The notes beneath the pieces are model-generated. The model saw only the letters and a program-made list of their open reading frames with translations. It was not told where the DNA came from and made no database searches. Made by a program: the position numbers and the translations under genes. A DNA stretch of 64,000 nt from Euclidia mi (Eukaryota; Arthropoda; Insecta; Lepidoptera; Erebidae), in the NCBI GenBank assembly GCA_944739405.2, contig OX123186.2, positions 92,731,034-92,795,033 on the forward strand, read 5' to 3'. Of the stretch, positions 21,035 to 32,941 are shown piece after piece. The stretch's first letter is position 1, and every line of letters starts with the position of its first letter.

Positions 21035-21294
21035 AAATAGGAAGCTTCGTATATTCAAAGCGTGGAAGCAAATTGATCCTCACATCATCTGGCTACACAT
21101 ACTATTACCAAAGAACTTATAAGAATAACAAAATGCGATGGCGCTGTGCCACACACCAATCAAGAGGTTGTAAGGCTGACATCACAACATATGAAAACTT
21201 TATAGTAAAAGAAAGAAATATTCATGAACATGAACCGAAGTTGAACTGGTATTACGAGAAACCAGAAGCTTATCATCAGTTCTGTAATTCATAA
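21035..21294 (+). CDS. mod(mdg4): E10: mod(mdg4)-type 3' exon, FLYWCH zinc finger (unit alpha)
   Basis: The acceptor ATATATCTTTACAG ends at 21034, with a phase-1 start (AA, then ATA). About 86 residues: FVYSKRGSKLILTSSGYTYY, MRWRCATHQSRGC, then IHEHEPKLNWYYEKPEAYHQ and a TAA at 21292-21294. Ligands are complete (HEH). The HEPK.NWY..KP tail is shared with E11, E11b and E16 and defines this subgroup. Its beta counterpart (41707-41966) carries a frameshifting insertion, so this is the only intact copy in the window. Confidence 0.9.
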
Positions 21295-21297
21295 ACG

Positions 21298-21430
21298 ATT
21301 TTGAACTATCACCCGACGTTTCGACCTGATTACGTCGGCCGTGGCCATTGTCCAACCGATTGTGACCACTACTCACGTAAGCTAGTCGAACCGTTATTGA
21401 ATTCAAAGGTATTAATACCGCAACCATTAC
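21298..21430. repeat. Conserved block after E10 (CGTTTCGACCTGA...GGCCGTGG)
   Basis: A CGTTTCGACCTGATTACGTC, GGCCGTGGCCATTGT and CGATTGTGACCAC order starts four bases after the stop of E10. Related blocks follow E11 (about 22690-22780), E10b (about 41970-42090) and E11b (about 43335-43425). It resembles a common lepidopteran retroposon piece that was present before the exon duplications and was copied with them. It would be part of the 3' UTR if these exons are used. Confidence 0.55.
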
Positions 21431-22214
21431 ATATATTATGATTATTCTGTATCATCATTGTTTTTCATGGTCTTGCCCTGGTCCCAATTTATTTGGGGTA
21501 CTTATTTAGTTTGTAATTAGTATCAAACTAATCTATGCCAAATACTGATCTAATTTTTTTTTCTATTATGTATTGTATTCTGCATTTAAGAATTAGACTA
21601 CGGCAGACTGATGATGATTCTGCATTTAGTCATGAAACTTTATTGTTGTGTTTTTATTTATATGTTGTCTAAACAATCGTGATAATATATTTATAATATA
21701 GACTGATGAGATAGATGTCTTTGAGATCTGAAATATTTGAGCATAGAGTATTTTGATCTTATTTTGACCAGTCTGTTTTGATATACTGTAACAGTAATTC
21801 GCAGTCAATAAATGCGTACTATATACGGTAAAAGGTTTCACCCTGGGATCCTAGATAGATATCATTAGATATGAACGACTGACAAGCTTTTGACGTGTCA
21901 GAAATTTTGATGCAATTTTATGAATAGTTTTGAAAGTGAAGTGAAGTTGAATGTTTCGGCGGAGACGGCTCTCTTTGCATTAAATTTAAGACTTTCTTTC
22001 ATAGACTGTAATACGACAGTCGTGTTCATTTCACAAGAGAGAACTAATGTACGACGGTGGCGACATGGCCTAACAACCAAACTTTCATGGTGTTCCTCAC
22101 TTAGTAGCATAGTGATTTTATGGCGAATCCACTGCGAAGTTTCACGGTGGAAAACTATGTGTAGATTGAACTCTAATCTACTCGACTCTAATTTGAATTT
22201 ATTGATAAAAAAAT

Positions 22215-22315
22215 TGCTGTCTCGTATGGGGCTCGAATGCACAACACTCCGCGCAATTCAAACAGTGAGGCGACCGCATAAACCACGCCCGCACGCTAAA
22301 CGTGCATACATTATT
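22215..22315 (-). repeat. tRNA-like SINE piece upstream of E11
   Basis: The reverse complement carries GGTTTATGCGGTCGCCTCAC (A-box-like) and GCATTCGAGCCC (B-box-like). The same sequence is at 42843-42940 before E11b, so it predates the duplication of the unit. Confidence 0.5.
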
Positions 22316-22374
22316 GTAATATTGCTCTTCCCATTTGACTCTTTCATAATGATAAAATTTGAATTATGTTACAG

Positions 22375-22631
22375 AAGTTGGAAAATTCGTTTATTCGAAA
22401 CGAGGAAGCAAATTGATTCTGACTTCATCTGGATACACATACTATTATCAAAGAGTATATAAGAATAACAAAATGCGATGGCTCTGTGCCACTCACCAAT
22501 CAAAAGGATGTCGGGCTGACATGATCACTTATGAGAACCTTATAGTAAAAGAAAGAAATATTCACAATCATGAACCTAAGGTTAACTGGTATAGGCAGAA
22601 ACCAGAAGCTTACCATAAGTTTCGCAGTTAA
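22375..22631 (+). CDS. mod(mdg4): E11: mod(mdg4)-type 3' exon, FLYWCH zinc finger (unit alpha)
   Basis: The acceptor AATTATGTTACAG ends at 22374, with a phase-1 start (AA, then GTT GGA). About 85 residues: KFVYSKRGSKLILTSSGYTY, MRWLCATHQSKGC, then IHNHEPKVNWYRQKPEAYHK and a TAA at 22629-22631. Ligands are complete. The paralog E11b is also intact. A hand comparison of the two gives 14 codons with synonymous and 8 with amino-acid changes, mostly in the variable linker and tail, which points to selection on the protein. Confidence 0.9.
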
Positions 22632-23065
22632 TATTAAGGAAGAATTGTATCATATGAATCAACAGTCTTCAATCGTGTAATTATTTGAATTATACTGACG
22701 TTTCGGCCTGACTTACACTGACCATGGTCACAACATTACTGATTGACTTTCGAAACGCTTATGTTTTAAGCATTGAAGGTATCACGTTCATTACTTAAAA
22801 CATAAATAATAGTTTGTCATTTACTTATCTTACCAGTAAATTAATTATTATCTGCTGCTATATATTAAATACTACTTATACTGTATTACTTATTATGTTA
22901 ACGCTCATGACAATATTATTAAAACCCATGATATTACCGCTCAAGTTCTTCATTATAGAGAGTAAGAAATAGATGAATCTCTAGTTAATAACTAAGTATA
23001 AAAGTAAAAAAGAACTGGTAAGTATAAACTATACGAGCAAGTATTAACATGTACTCAATTTACAG

Positions 23066-23289
23066 CTGAAGCGAATTACGTATTTTCTCAACGAGGGAAC
23101 AAAATGCTTTTAGTATCAGGATATAAGTTCTACCGGCAACGTCAAGTGAAAAACAAAGTCAGATGGCTGTGCTCCCCACACTACGGTAAAGGATGCAAAG
23201 CAACGGTCTACACGCTCGGTGACAACATCGTCCAAATGAAAAACGAACACAACCATATGCCATCGGAACAAAAGTATGCATCGCTCTAG
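23066..23289 (+). CDS. mod(mdg4): E12: mod(mdg4)-type 3' exon, FLYWCH finger with truncated tail
   Basis: The acceptor TCAATTTACAG ends at 23065, with a phase-1 start (CT, then GAA). About 74 residues: YVFSQRGNKMLLVSGYKFYR, VRWLCSPHYGKGC, then EHNHMPSEQ and a TAG at 23287-23289. The finger is complete (C-x7-C-x17-H-x-H). Compared with E12b it has a 4-bp deletion just before the stop. That shifts the frame and removes the Pro/Ile/Gly-rich tail, whose sequence is still readable downstream (about 23290-23400) in another frame. The DNA-binding-type core should be unaffected; the missing tail may change or abolish partner contacts. Confidence 0.85.
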
Positions 23290-23409
23290 ATATATCACCA
23301 CCTATCAAAATTGGTGGCGAATCTACGATTAGACAAGCTCCCCCAATACCTATTGGTGGACAACTACCAATGATGCCAAATACCGGATTATTTTCATTAT
23401 TTTAAGTAA

Positions 23410-24580
23410 TTATGTCTTGAAGCTCTGTGTTTCTCCACGTCAAAGTCATTCTGGGGAAACGTAAAAAGCCTCGGAGATCTTGGTTCATCTTGCACCAAAA
23501 GGGCAGTTAGAATACGATGACATGCCCAATATAAATTTGAATGACCTAACTTGTGTTATAACCGTTGCGTCTGGCTTACCAGCTGTGCTTGAAATACATG
23601 GGTTGGTACCGGACGACGGCAGGTGGCATGACAGTATGGCATTGTTGTCATGAAAATGTGTAGGCAAGGCAGGTACACATTTCCACGCCATGACCAATTC
23701 CAACCACGATCGAACATTCTAACGCTGCCACGACCCCTATAATCCTCAAACTTAACACAATGAACTTTTTGAACCATTTGTGATGGAAACCCCAGCCTGA
23801 TGCAATCCGAGCACTCATATTGTAAGTCGAGGCATTTGAAAACCCTTGTGTGACGTCTCAGGTGAAGGGCTGGTTTATCCTTTGCTTTAAGAAGCCGGAC
23901 TTCTGGAGACAATATACGATGACAGCGGTGCGAAGGAGTTTCGCAACGCCTAAACCTAATACGATATAAAATACTACAAATAGGTATAATATTAGCTACA
24001 ATTTTAATGGTGTAGGTATTTATTTATGTAGTGTTAGTTGTAAGTAGATTATGATATAATGTTCTGTCAAATGTGTTTAGACTAGAAAACGGACGTCAAC
24101 GCAAAATCTTGGATGTAACCGAGATCGAGAGTTAGGTCGATGATGAGTAGAATAATATTATAGATCGTATATAATTATAACATGATTGTTAATGAGGGAA
24201 AAAGTTTAATCTGCTTCTAAAAAAAGCGATACAGCTATATTTGTGAATTTCTATTGCTTTCTGTATCAAAATACTCATATTTACTATAATTAGTTACTAA
24301 TTGTTAAAATTTTATTCGTCTAATATGTATATACCTAAGTGTGAAATCTAAATATATATATTTTTATAAAATTTGTCCTACCACAGTATGAGAAAACTTT
24401 TTCATAACATTTAGTTCTGTTTTAAAGCTGTAAATAAATAATATTTGTCAACATTGCAAACTTTTGCTGCGACGTCTGACATCAAAATTGATGACGCAAG
24501 GACCCTAATTTAGATACTAACCAAATAAGAATCTAACGAGAAAACATAGTTTTGACACTGAATAGATTTATATAATTGCA
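23410..24580. other. Non-coding spacer shared with unit beta
   Basis: Matches about 44040-45200 of unit beta with small indels throughout. Short frames are open on both strands (for example around 23485-23912) but differ between copies by frame-breaking indels, so they are not supported as genes. Confidence 0.55.
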
Positions 24581-24581
24581 G

Positions 24582-24856
24582 GTAGCGCACATTTCATATG
24601 TTCGCAACGAGGCAAGCAAATGCTTCTTTTGAATGGCTACAAATTCTACCGTCACCGCTCTCTCAAGAAGAAAGATGGAAAGTGGAGGTCAAGATGGATG
24701 TGTACATTACATTGCAGTAAGGGATGCAAAGCGTATGCATGGACTACAGAAGATAATAAAATCATAAAAGCTGACTGTAACCATAATCATACACCTTCAG
24801 GAGAAATGCTGTGCACTCCTAGTGTATTGGATATCCTCTCATCCGTTAATAAGTAA
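24582..24856 (+). CDS. mod(mdg4): E13: mod(mdg4)-type 3' exon, FLYWCH zinc finger (unit alpha)
   Basis: The acceptor TATATAATTGCAG ends at 24581, with a phase-1 start (GT, then AGC). About 91 residues: HFICSQRGKQMLLLNGYKFY, a longer basic linker (RHRSLKKKDGKWRSRW), MCTLHCSKGC, KAYAWTT, then CNHNHTPSGE and a tail ending VLDILSSVNK before TAA at 24854-24856. Spacing is C-x7-C-x18-H-x-H. The beta copy (E13b) has lost the first Cys and gained a stop, so this is the working version. It forms a subgroup with E14, E14b, E15 and E15b. Confidence 0.9.
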
Positions 24857-24860
24857 CCGG

Positions 24861-25110
24861 ACTGCCTTCGTGGCCCAGAGGATAGCGTATGCGTTTGCTG
24901 ATCGTAAGGTCCCGGGTTCGATTCTCGAGTCGGACAAAAGTATTCCTGAGTTTTCACTAGTAGCACGGAATCTGGAAATGTGCCCGTTAACGGTAATAGG
25001 ATCGCCCCCGTTACGTGGAACCTAAAATTCATAACATGGCGAAATGTGGAAATAATATTACACGTCTGCCTACCGTTTCGGGATACAGGCGCGACTCCAT
25101 AAAAAGAAAG
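24861..25110 (+). mobile_element. tRNA-derived SINE, copy in unit alpha
   Basis: It begins four bases after the E13 stop. The tRNA-like head has an A box (TGGCCCAGAGGATAGCG) and a B box (GGGTTCGATTC). A body follows (GTAGCACGGAATCTGG), then a 3' end GATACAGGCGCGACTCCAT and an A-rich tail. The beta copy at 45481-45730 sits at the same place, so this SINE was present before the duplication. Confidence 0.8.
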
Positions 25111-25269
25111 TAATCAGTTAGTCATTATGTATTGTCTTGTGTAAATTAGATAGATATAATGCGAAAGTTGAAGTGATTCTTCAACTCTACTTCAGTAAAT
25201 GAAGCTGATTCTAGATGTACTTACATATAAACAACACAAAGAATTCTATCTAACTTTCAGTTTTATTGC

Positions 25270-25490
25270 AAACTAGAGGACGCCAGCAGCTACACCTGCA
25301 TTCTTTTTAAATTTACCCGTTTTGGCTGATCCCGTGGGAATTTCGGGAAATCCCTTCTTAGTGCACCCCTACGGTCCCCAAGGAACATACATGCCAAATT
25401 TCAGCTTCCTGCGCCCAATAGTGTCAGCTGTAGCGTGTCTGTCAGTCAGTCAGTAACGCAAGGATTTTATATATTAAGATTATACGGAAG
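25270..25490 (+). repeat. GACGCCAGCAGCTAC...GTCAGTCAG repeat, copy in alpha
   Basis: Reads AGGACGCCAGCAGCTACACC, TGATCCCGTGGGAATTTCGG, CCTACGGTCCCC, CAGCTTCCTGCGCCCAATAG, then GTCAGTCAGTCAG. Nearly the same sequence is at 29985-30190. Unit beta lacks it at the corresponding place (about 45880), so it arrived in alpha after the split. The flanking 25111-26423 otherwise shows no gene. Confidence 0.7.
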
Positions 25491-26423
25491 TAAGAAAAAT
25501 AAAGGTCAATGGGTTCTGTATATACGATTTTCGTTTGAACATGTGACTAACCCATCTATTAAATTAACAGATGTGTGAGATCCGTTCTGCTAAAGATCCT
25601 CTCCTGAAAATATTTTTGCTTTTGGATGTAGTGGCTAAACTTTTATTTGTAGATAGAGTAAGCTAATATACTGTCAAATCAGAGAGCCTACAAAGTAACA
25701 TTCGATTAGCGATTTCCTTATTCGCTAAGTGCATAATTGTATCGAAGTACACCACACGTGGTCGCGAAGAAAGAAAAGCTTCTATTAATATGATAATCAA
25801 ACGATTATACAAATGAAAAGTGAATTCTACTTGTCTAGGCCCCGCTCCCCCCTTTCCCCTATTTAGACAAAAAACGAACCCCGGGCTTTATGGCGTAAAT
25901 CTAAGATGCAATCGGGATAACGCTAGAACGATAATGAGTTTTAAGTAGATCAGGTCTACAGAATAGATCGTAAATTGATATTTATAATGTAAGAGTGAAT
26001 AAACTTCATCCTCCAACTAAATATAAAAATAAAAATAGCTTTTAATGTGCATTATACTTAATTTTAATTCTATTGGTTTATATCTGTATCCAAATAATCA
26101 TTCATCAGCCCACAAACCTTTACTAGTTATATCGTTTTACTCATTATTTTAGAAGATATTATTGAGCTAATATATAACTCTAAAACTCTAGAAGTTTATT
26201 TTCAAATCAAACCTGAACTCTTTCAAAACATCTAGTTTTGATATAAAACTATTGAGAAATAATATTTGTAAACTTTGTAAAACTTTTCACCGTGACATCT
26301 GACATTGATCCTGACAGTGTGTGGAACCAGATTTGGTTCCACACGCTGGCAAGAGAAAGATTTTTGAATAAAAAACTTTACAATAAGAATATTTTAATAC
26401 TAAATAGATTAATATATTTGCAG

Positions 26424-26631
26424 TCAACGCACATTTCATATATTTTGAGGCAAGGAAATGCTTATTTTGAATGAATACATATTCTACCGGCACCGGACTA
26501 ACAAAAGGAAGTATGGATCGTGGCGGTCAAGATGGATGTGTACATTACATTGCAGTAAGGGATGCAAAGCGTATGCGGCAGATAATACAATCATAAAGGC
26601 TGACTGTAATCATATTCATACACCTTCGTGA
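26424..26631 (+). pseudogene. E14: broken FLYWCH exon (unit alpha)
   Basis: The acceptor TATATTTGCAG at 26423 and the start TC AAC GCA CAT match E14b (51374). Indels in the first 40 bp then shift the frame and bring a TGA within about 15 codons. The GGCTAC-like codon is replaced by GAATAC. The segment coding the Trp-Thr after KAYA is deleted, and HNH has become HIH. The finger-coding remainder (SRWMCTLHCSKGC) can still be read in another frame, and a TGA ends it at 26629-26631. Not translatable as a finger from this acceptor. Confidence 0.85.
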
Positions 26632-27288
26632 GAAGTGCTGTTTCGGATATCCTTTCTGACGTTCAAAATAAATAACCAGTGAATTCTCACTGTGCTGGAA
26701 AACTGGCTGATGAATTACATTTTGTAAGTTTTAATTTCTTTAGTAGCTGTATTGAATTATAGGGCTTGATAAAATTTGTAAACGCTACTGAAAATAATTT
26801 TAATTTTTTTAGAACAGGAACTTGAAATATATCGTGAAACATTAACGTGGAGAGGAGATATTTTTTATATTTATATTTTTTTACATAATTTTATTGTAAT
26901 AACACGTTATTACGTTTTATAAACATTTATATTTTATGTACATTATATAAATTAATTAATTAATAAAAGCGATGTTATTATAGTCTGGGTTGTTATTATA
27001 ATTTATATTGTATGTGTAGAGAATTATCATTTGATATCAATATCCTGGATTTATGAAGAGAATCATGTGTTGACAGGTCCTTGATATAGATATACTTATT
27101 TGGGCTGATGTGATAAAAACCCTTTTGTGAACCCCTCCTTCGAAGTTTATTCGAGTTTGATGCTTATGGAGAGTCGAAAACCTTGGACTAAAGGCGCTTC
27201 TTACCAATGGATGCCGTTACCATAAATCTGGAGTCCAAAATCTAAATCTGTATAGTGGGAATATTCTTAAAAATAATATTATTTGCAG

Positions 27289-27443
27289 GTAATGCTCATT
27301 TTGTATCATCGCATCGCGGCAAGAAAATGCTCATTTTGGATGGGTATAAATTCTACCGTCAGAAGACTCGTCAGCAGAAGTCGAGATGGGTGTGTACACT
27401 ACATAACAGTAAAGGATGCAAAGCATATGCCTGGAACCAGTAA
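27289..27443 (+). pseudogene. E15: FLYWCH exon truncated by an internal deletion (unit alpha)
   Basis: The acceptor TTATTTGCAG at 27288 and a phase-1 start are intact, and the first 50 residues read normally: HFVSSHRGKKMLILDGYKFY, SRWVCTLHNSKGC, KAYAW. The text then jumps from GCCTGGA to AACCAGTAAAATAAG, which in E15b lies after that exon's stop. The deletion is about 130 bp and removes the H-x-H and tail. The product would end NQ with only the two Cys ligands. Possibly transcribed, but not a zinc-binding FLYWCH. Confidence 0.85.
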
Positions 27444-29406
27444 AATAAGTCTAACTATGACAGGTCGGGTGTAAGTACATGAGTGAAATCTGAGTAGCGC
27501 TCGGGTTTAGCATGTTCGGGTGTAGCATTCATGTTCCTATACAAGGTAGATAGATAGATAGATGGATTTCTTTTAAATCATAAGTATACCACTTGCATTC
27601 TTGTAATGAACATCAATTAGTCGCTGGAAAAGTTTTGATTGGTTATGATTTAAGCTTTTTGGAAAATTCCATAAGAGCATATTTTAAAAGTGTTGACTTT
27701 GTAAAGTTTTTGTTCCATTGTCACTTTTCGTCAAAAATACCATTATATAATCAAACAATTATTTTGTATGTTATAATTATGCTTTAGTTTAATCCGTATA
27801 GTCTTCTACAAGTTTTATAGTCTTTAATTTACGTAAAAAACATGGAAAAGTTAAGACGTATAATATTGTGGCGGTACACCGTTAAAACCGAATCGGCGAA
27901 AATTATAAAACATCTTGTTGTGCCTACATTTATGGAAATCACTAAGCCTTTTTCTGTATCAATAACGTTTTATGAACTAACATTAGAACTTAATAAAATA
28001 TGCAATATGCAAAATATTTTTATTATTGCCCTTATCATTATTTTTAGTATTTCAATCTTTCTCTCTTTTTGCAATTTTTGATTATTATACATTTTGTGTT
28101 TATTTAGATTTCGTTTTTGACCTGAAATTTGACGCTCACCTTTAATTCTAACGAAAATACAATTTTGACGTGGAGTCGGAACCATTGTATGTTCAAGGTG
28201 GAAATCGCCACAAAATTGTAGACATCATCGACCCTCTTAATAAGGAAATGAGAGGCTTTAATCAGGTTTTTGTTAAGAAGCGTAAGAATGTTAAAAATTA
28301 ATAATAATGTTGCAAAAATACGACTTGAATAATCTACAAGTCAATGACCTCATAAGATGTCATCAATGTCTTAAATAGACGAGTATGATGTGATGATAGG
28401 TGTGTTTGACGCTTTTTTATTGACGTTGTAACAAGTTTTGTGCAGAATGTTCTCTTCACTCTCTACAATGCGAATTTTGTGGCCTGTCAAACTTGAAAGG
28501 TCGTTTGAGGCTCCTATTAGTGCCGTCCGTGGCCGACCAACCAAGCCGTGGAATTCGCAACTGCGCTTGGTAGCAAAATCAGGTTTGTCTACCAGAAATC
28601 CCGATTTAGACCCTGTTGAGCTTCAGCACTATATACCAGTAACAACGACTTACGATCTATTACCGTTAAACAGTGAGATCTTCTTAAGCTTGTCATCCAC
28701 AAGTCATTGAATTATTGTAGTTTAATTGGGGATTTAGAATCAATTTTCAGACCGCCGCAGTGACTATTACGTGAACAAAAATAGCGAGGAAAATGTACAA
28801 CCATTTTCTTACTTTAGTATTTGTATGAAATAAAATCAGTGTAGGTATATAATGTTGTAGGTATGATTTGATATCATATGAATCTGTAATTCATTGTTGT
28901 TCTTTCGACAAATGCGGAAATAAAATTCATGTCTGTCAAAAGCTTTTTTATAACGACTTTGTGTATAAGTGTTGATGTGATTACTAATGCCGTGACAAAA
29001 ATGGTTTTAAATGGTGTTTACACTGTGGCTGGCCGCCGTGGAAGAAGATTCTTGCAAATAAAATACATTCAGATGACGTACAAGCTGTTAAAGGACACAT
29101 AGAATTTTTTCGCAAAAGTATTGATAAGAACAACGAGTATATTGATCCAGATGTTAAACTTACAGAAATGTATAAATTGTGAAAAAAGAAAAATGTGAAG
29201 AAACTAACAAACCTTCGGTATCAGAATTTATGTACCGAACAATAGTCAGACAACATCAGAATTTTATTTAGCCTAAAAGGCAGCTTAGGCGGTAAATATA
29301 GTTTAATTCCTATATTAGAATTATTAATATATTTTTTGCTATATACGAAGCTTCTAAGCATTTATTACATATTTCTTACTCCAGTCAAGTGATATAAGTC
29401 GTTGCT
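27444..29406. other. Non-coding 3' part of unit alpha, matching 57800-59755
   Basis: Long collinear similarity with the beta copy, including a (TAGA)n microsatellite near 27548. Frames that are open in one copy are not preserved in the other, so no gene is called. On the - strand near 58850-58720 a GRPRTALIGASNDR-like string is open in beta but disturbed in alpha, and may be the relic of an unrecognised gene or transposon. Confidence 0.5.
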
Positions 29407-29419
29407 ACTATTACTATCG

Positions 29420-29643
29420 TGTCCGTGTGGTGGACGGATTAAGAATACGGAATGTCACCACCCTATATCATCCAATGGGTGTCGTAAGAGCCGACAGAGG
29501 GAGCATATTATGCAGAGAACAGCACTGTAAGAGAAAGAAAACTTGATACAAACCCTATACCAACCCGTTTGGCCAGCGTGGTATAGTAGGCCAATTCCTC
29601 CATTCAAAGTCAGCAAGTAGACTGTTAAGGGCTGATGACGACG
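29420..29643 (+). mobile_element. RTE-like LINE 3' fragment with 13-bp target duplication
   Basis: Flanked by ACTATTACTATCG at 29407-29419 and 29644-29656. The body is the reverse complement of the elements at 3416 and 50724 (GTTGGCCAGCG...GGCCAATTCC) and ends in GGGCTGATGACGACG. In beta the uninterrupted site GCTACTATTACCATCGAAG is at about 59757-59776, which confirms a post-duplication insertion. Confidence 0.85.
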
Positions 29644-29984
29644 ACTATTACTATCGAAGTAAATTATATTGTACTAGCTTTTGCCCGCTGCTTCACGCGA
29701 TTTAAATTCGGGGTAACACAAACTACTTTCAGTCTCAAGTTGTGTGAAGACACTCCTGATTATACTAAGGAATTCAGAAACTCTATAGGGTACAAAAGTA
29801 ACTCGGTCAGTATCCATGACATTATCTATCGTTATCTACCGAAAGGTACATAGTAAAATCACCTTGCATACCGTCAAATGTCAGAACCATGTTTTAATAC
29901 ATGTTCAATACATCAATATTTTCGCATTTTTAATATTAGTAGGGAAAATAGTTTCAGCCGTTTAGGCTTATTATGTAACTAGAA

Positions 29985-30190
29985 GACGCCAGCAGCTACG
30001 CCTGCATTTTTTTTAAAATTTACGCATTTTGGCCGATCCCGTGGGAATTTCGGGAAATCCGTTCTTAGTGCACCTCTACGGTCCCCAAGAAACATACATG
30101 CCAAATTTCAGCTTCCTGCGCCCAATAGTTTCGGCTGTAACGTGTCTGTCAGTCAGTAAGTAACGCAAGGATTTTATATATTAAGATTAT
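29985..30190 (+). repeat. GACGCCAGCAGCTAC...GTCAGTCAG repeat, second copy
   Basis: Same sequence as 25270-25490 with few differences. Adjacent text at 29670 (TTTTGCCCGCTGCTTCACGC) and at 30480 ((CATA)n, then ACTTTTGAATTTATTATATT) are other common retroposon remnants. Together they fill the gap between units alpha and beta. Confidence 0.65.
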
Positions 30191-31038
30191 TAGTTTATAT
30201 ATGCGAACAATTTAATCAACGTGCACAATATGACATTATGTATGACGTGACAGTACTGACAGATATGCGATAGTACATGCGCAGCACTCAATTATTAGCG
30301 CATGAGTTCTTACTTCCAAGAGGTAAATTTGTACCGTACAAACTTCTATCCTCCCTACAATCCCTCCCAGTTTATTTTTTGCAACATATGGTAGCCTATG
30401 TCCGTCTCCATGGTCCAATACATCTCTATATTAAATGTCAAAAAAGTCGGTACAGCCGTTTTAGCGTGAAAACGGAACATACATACATACATACATACAC
30501 ACTTTTGAATTTATTATATTAAGTAGAGATAAATAAAAATGAGATTTGAAAATATGCTTTAATCGGAGAGTCAATCATTTATTAGACTATCGTCGATATC
30601 CTATCTATTGTTTCTATCGTTACTAAAGAATGCTAATTAATGTACCTTCTGGCATCATCATCGAATCTACAATAGCTTGCTTAGATCTTAAGTCACATCA
30701 CAACATCTCAATATAATCTACTAACATAATATACACTGACGGACTCATAAACTGCATCAAAGTAATAGACGACTTTGAAATAAATAGTTTAACCAAGTAT
30801 GCAAACTTTCTATTCAGATTTAAATTGAAACCTCTAGATTGGTTCGTGAACTTTAAAACAGCGTAGGGTCATATCCTTAAGTTTAAGTTTGTGTACTGGA
30901 AAGGATTTTAAGACATTTTTGAAGAAAAAACAGAAATTTAAGGAAAATTGGTTTAATAAAAAAAATGGTTTTAACAATAGACACAAACTTTATGCAAGGG
31001 TTTATTTATGTTTTAATAAGGTGTATTACCTCCACGTG

Positions 31039-31936
31039 CCCTTATTACGGATTCTAATTGGTTCCGCATAGATTTTATTAGGGCTATTAAAAGATCTTGC
31101 GGAATATTGTCCCATTCTTCTGAAAGTGCTGTTCTTAGTGCTGCCACTGTCGTGGGCACAGGATTTCTCGCATTTACAGCTTTTTTTAAATTGTCCCAAA
31201 CATGCTCAATGGGATTAAGATCAGGGCTGTGTGCTGGCTAATTCATTGTACGTATCCCAACCTCTTCGCAATATTGTCGAACTTGTGCAGTAGCGTGCGG
31301 CCGGGTATTATCCTATGAATCCCATGTAAGGCACCACGTGATCTTCTAAGATCTTTGTTATGTAGCGATGTGCAGTCAAACCCCCTCTATTATCGTTTTG
31401 ACGGACCATGTCTATGAACACAAGTTCTGTTCGCCCGTTCATCGATATTCCACCCCAGACCATACACGAACCGCCTCCAAAAGGAACAGGCTCCTCAATG
31501 CAACTTTGAGCATATCGCTCCCCACGTCGACGATAGACTCTTCTGCGACCATCTGCACCATATAAACATGTCCTACACTCGTCCGTGAACAATTCGGAGG
31601 CCCATTGCTCTTCTGTCCAATTTAGGTGATCACGCGCAAAGCTTATCTGTGAGCTACAGGCAACTTTGGACCATTTGCTGGTCTAAAAGGGGTGATAACC
31701 GCTTCCTTTAACCTTCTTCTTATGGTTCGTGCACTCACATTTACTTCACGCACTTTATTAAGCTCTGTTTTGATGTTAACTGACGTGAGGAAACGATTTC
31801 GCTGGGAAGTTGTAACCATAAATCGGTCATCACGACCGGTGGTTGCTCGAGTCCTGCCTGTACCACGTCTCCTTCTGTAAGAACCTGTCTCCATAAACCT
31901 TCTGTATATTCTAGAAACCGTAGACTGGTTTAAATT
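31039..31936 (-). pseudogene. Tc1-type transposase, main part (after the N-terminus)
   Basis: Read on the - strand: NLNQSTVSRIYRRFMETG (HTH and linker), GRDDR, MFTDE with the first catalytic Asp, MVWGGIS, DNTRPHA with the second Asp, then SPDLNPIEHVWDN with the D/E pair spaced as in the DD34E group. At least two frame breaks (near 31600-31640 and near 31310) and a stop before PAHSPD make it inactive. The missing N-terminal piece is at 41285-41361 on the far side of the LINE. Confidence 0.85.
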
Positions 31937-31937
31937 T

Positions 31938-32941
31938 AAATTTCAAGTTTCAAGTTTATTGCACTCCACAATGTATATAAAGGTCTTATAAAACATAAAA
32001 TAAGTAACAATTATGGACCCTTTTGGGCACGGCAATTGTAGAAGAGAGGAGGATTTTTTTTTTAATAATAAAAGAAAAAAATACAAAGTCTATTACTTTG
32101 TATTTTTTTCTAATATATGTGATAATTAGTCTAATTCAGTCTGTCATTTAAATATTCGTTTATATGGTAATAGCATTTATGCAGTACGAAATGTTTAAAT
32201 TTTTTTACAAAGATGTTGTCTTTTTCTTCGCGTTTTATTTTTCATGGTAATTTATTGTAGATTTTTATAGACATTACGTAAGGGCTTGATGAATGCATTT
32301 TTAGTCGCGACGTCGGCAGATTTAATCTATCTTTGTGTCTTAATGAATAATTGATGTTTAAGTTTTCTCTTTTGGTGTAAAAATCATAGTATTTTCTAAC
32401 AAATTTGCAGGTTTCCAGAATATATATATTAGGTAGGGTTAAAATGTGTAGTTTTTGGAATTGTGGTTTGCAGCTATCTTGGTTTTCTATTTTTGTCAGT
32501 ATGCGTATTAGTTTTTTCTGCATAGTAAAAAGTGCAGGAGCTTCTGTGCTATTACCCCATAAGGTGACACCATAGTTTAACCATGCGAAGGCGTAGGCAT
32601 AGTAGGTTGTAAGAGCGGTTTGCATATCAGTGGTCTTTCTTATTTCTTGAAGAGCATAAGCTGCACTTGATAATTTTGAACGGATTTTTCTTACGTGAGA
32701 TTTCCAATTTAAATGGGTGTCTATATTTAAACCTAGTAGAGAAAATTAATTTACTGTATCTTTATATTGTTATAAGTGAAATTTAATGTAGTGGTGTTTT
32801 TTGTGGTGGATGAAAAGTCATAATTTTAGTTTTAGTGTAGTTGATTTCAATATTATGGTCAGTTAGGCATTTCTCTGTATTATTTAGAAGCGTTTCAAGT
32901 TTTTTATTCAGACCTATTGTATTTTTACATGAGATTAAAAG
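31938..32941 (-). pseudogene. LINE in Tc1: RT thumb/C-terminal part and 3' end
   Basis: The - strand encodes YAFAWLNYGVTLWGNS, MQKKLIRILTKI and an end near IKIYNKLP, the usual C-terminal text of CR1/Jockey-like ORF2 proteins. It is followed by a 3' end close to 31938 (CAATAAACTTGAAACTTGAA). Upstream, at 32942, the element is broken by the hAT-like insertion and resumes at 39056. Confidence 0.8.

Noticed and set aside
23485..23912. Open - strand frames of 72 and 118 codons after E12
   Set aside because: The corresponding region of unit beta (44100-44530) has frame-breaking indels and no domain is recognised.
24861..24935. tRNA-Arg-like sequence with A and B boxes (also 38050, 45481, 11330)
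   Set aside because: The head is followed by a constant body and A-rich tail, recurs at several places, and does not close as a tRNA acceptor stem; these are tRNA-derived SINEs.
27842..28710. Short open frames on both strands in the 3' part of unit alpha
   Set aside because: Not preserved in the beta copy (58190-59050) in length or frame; no recognised domain.
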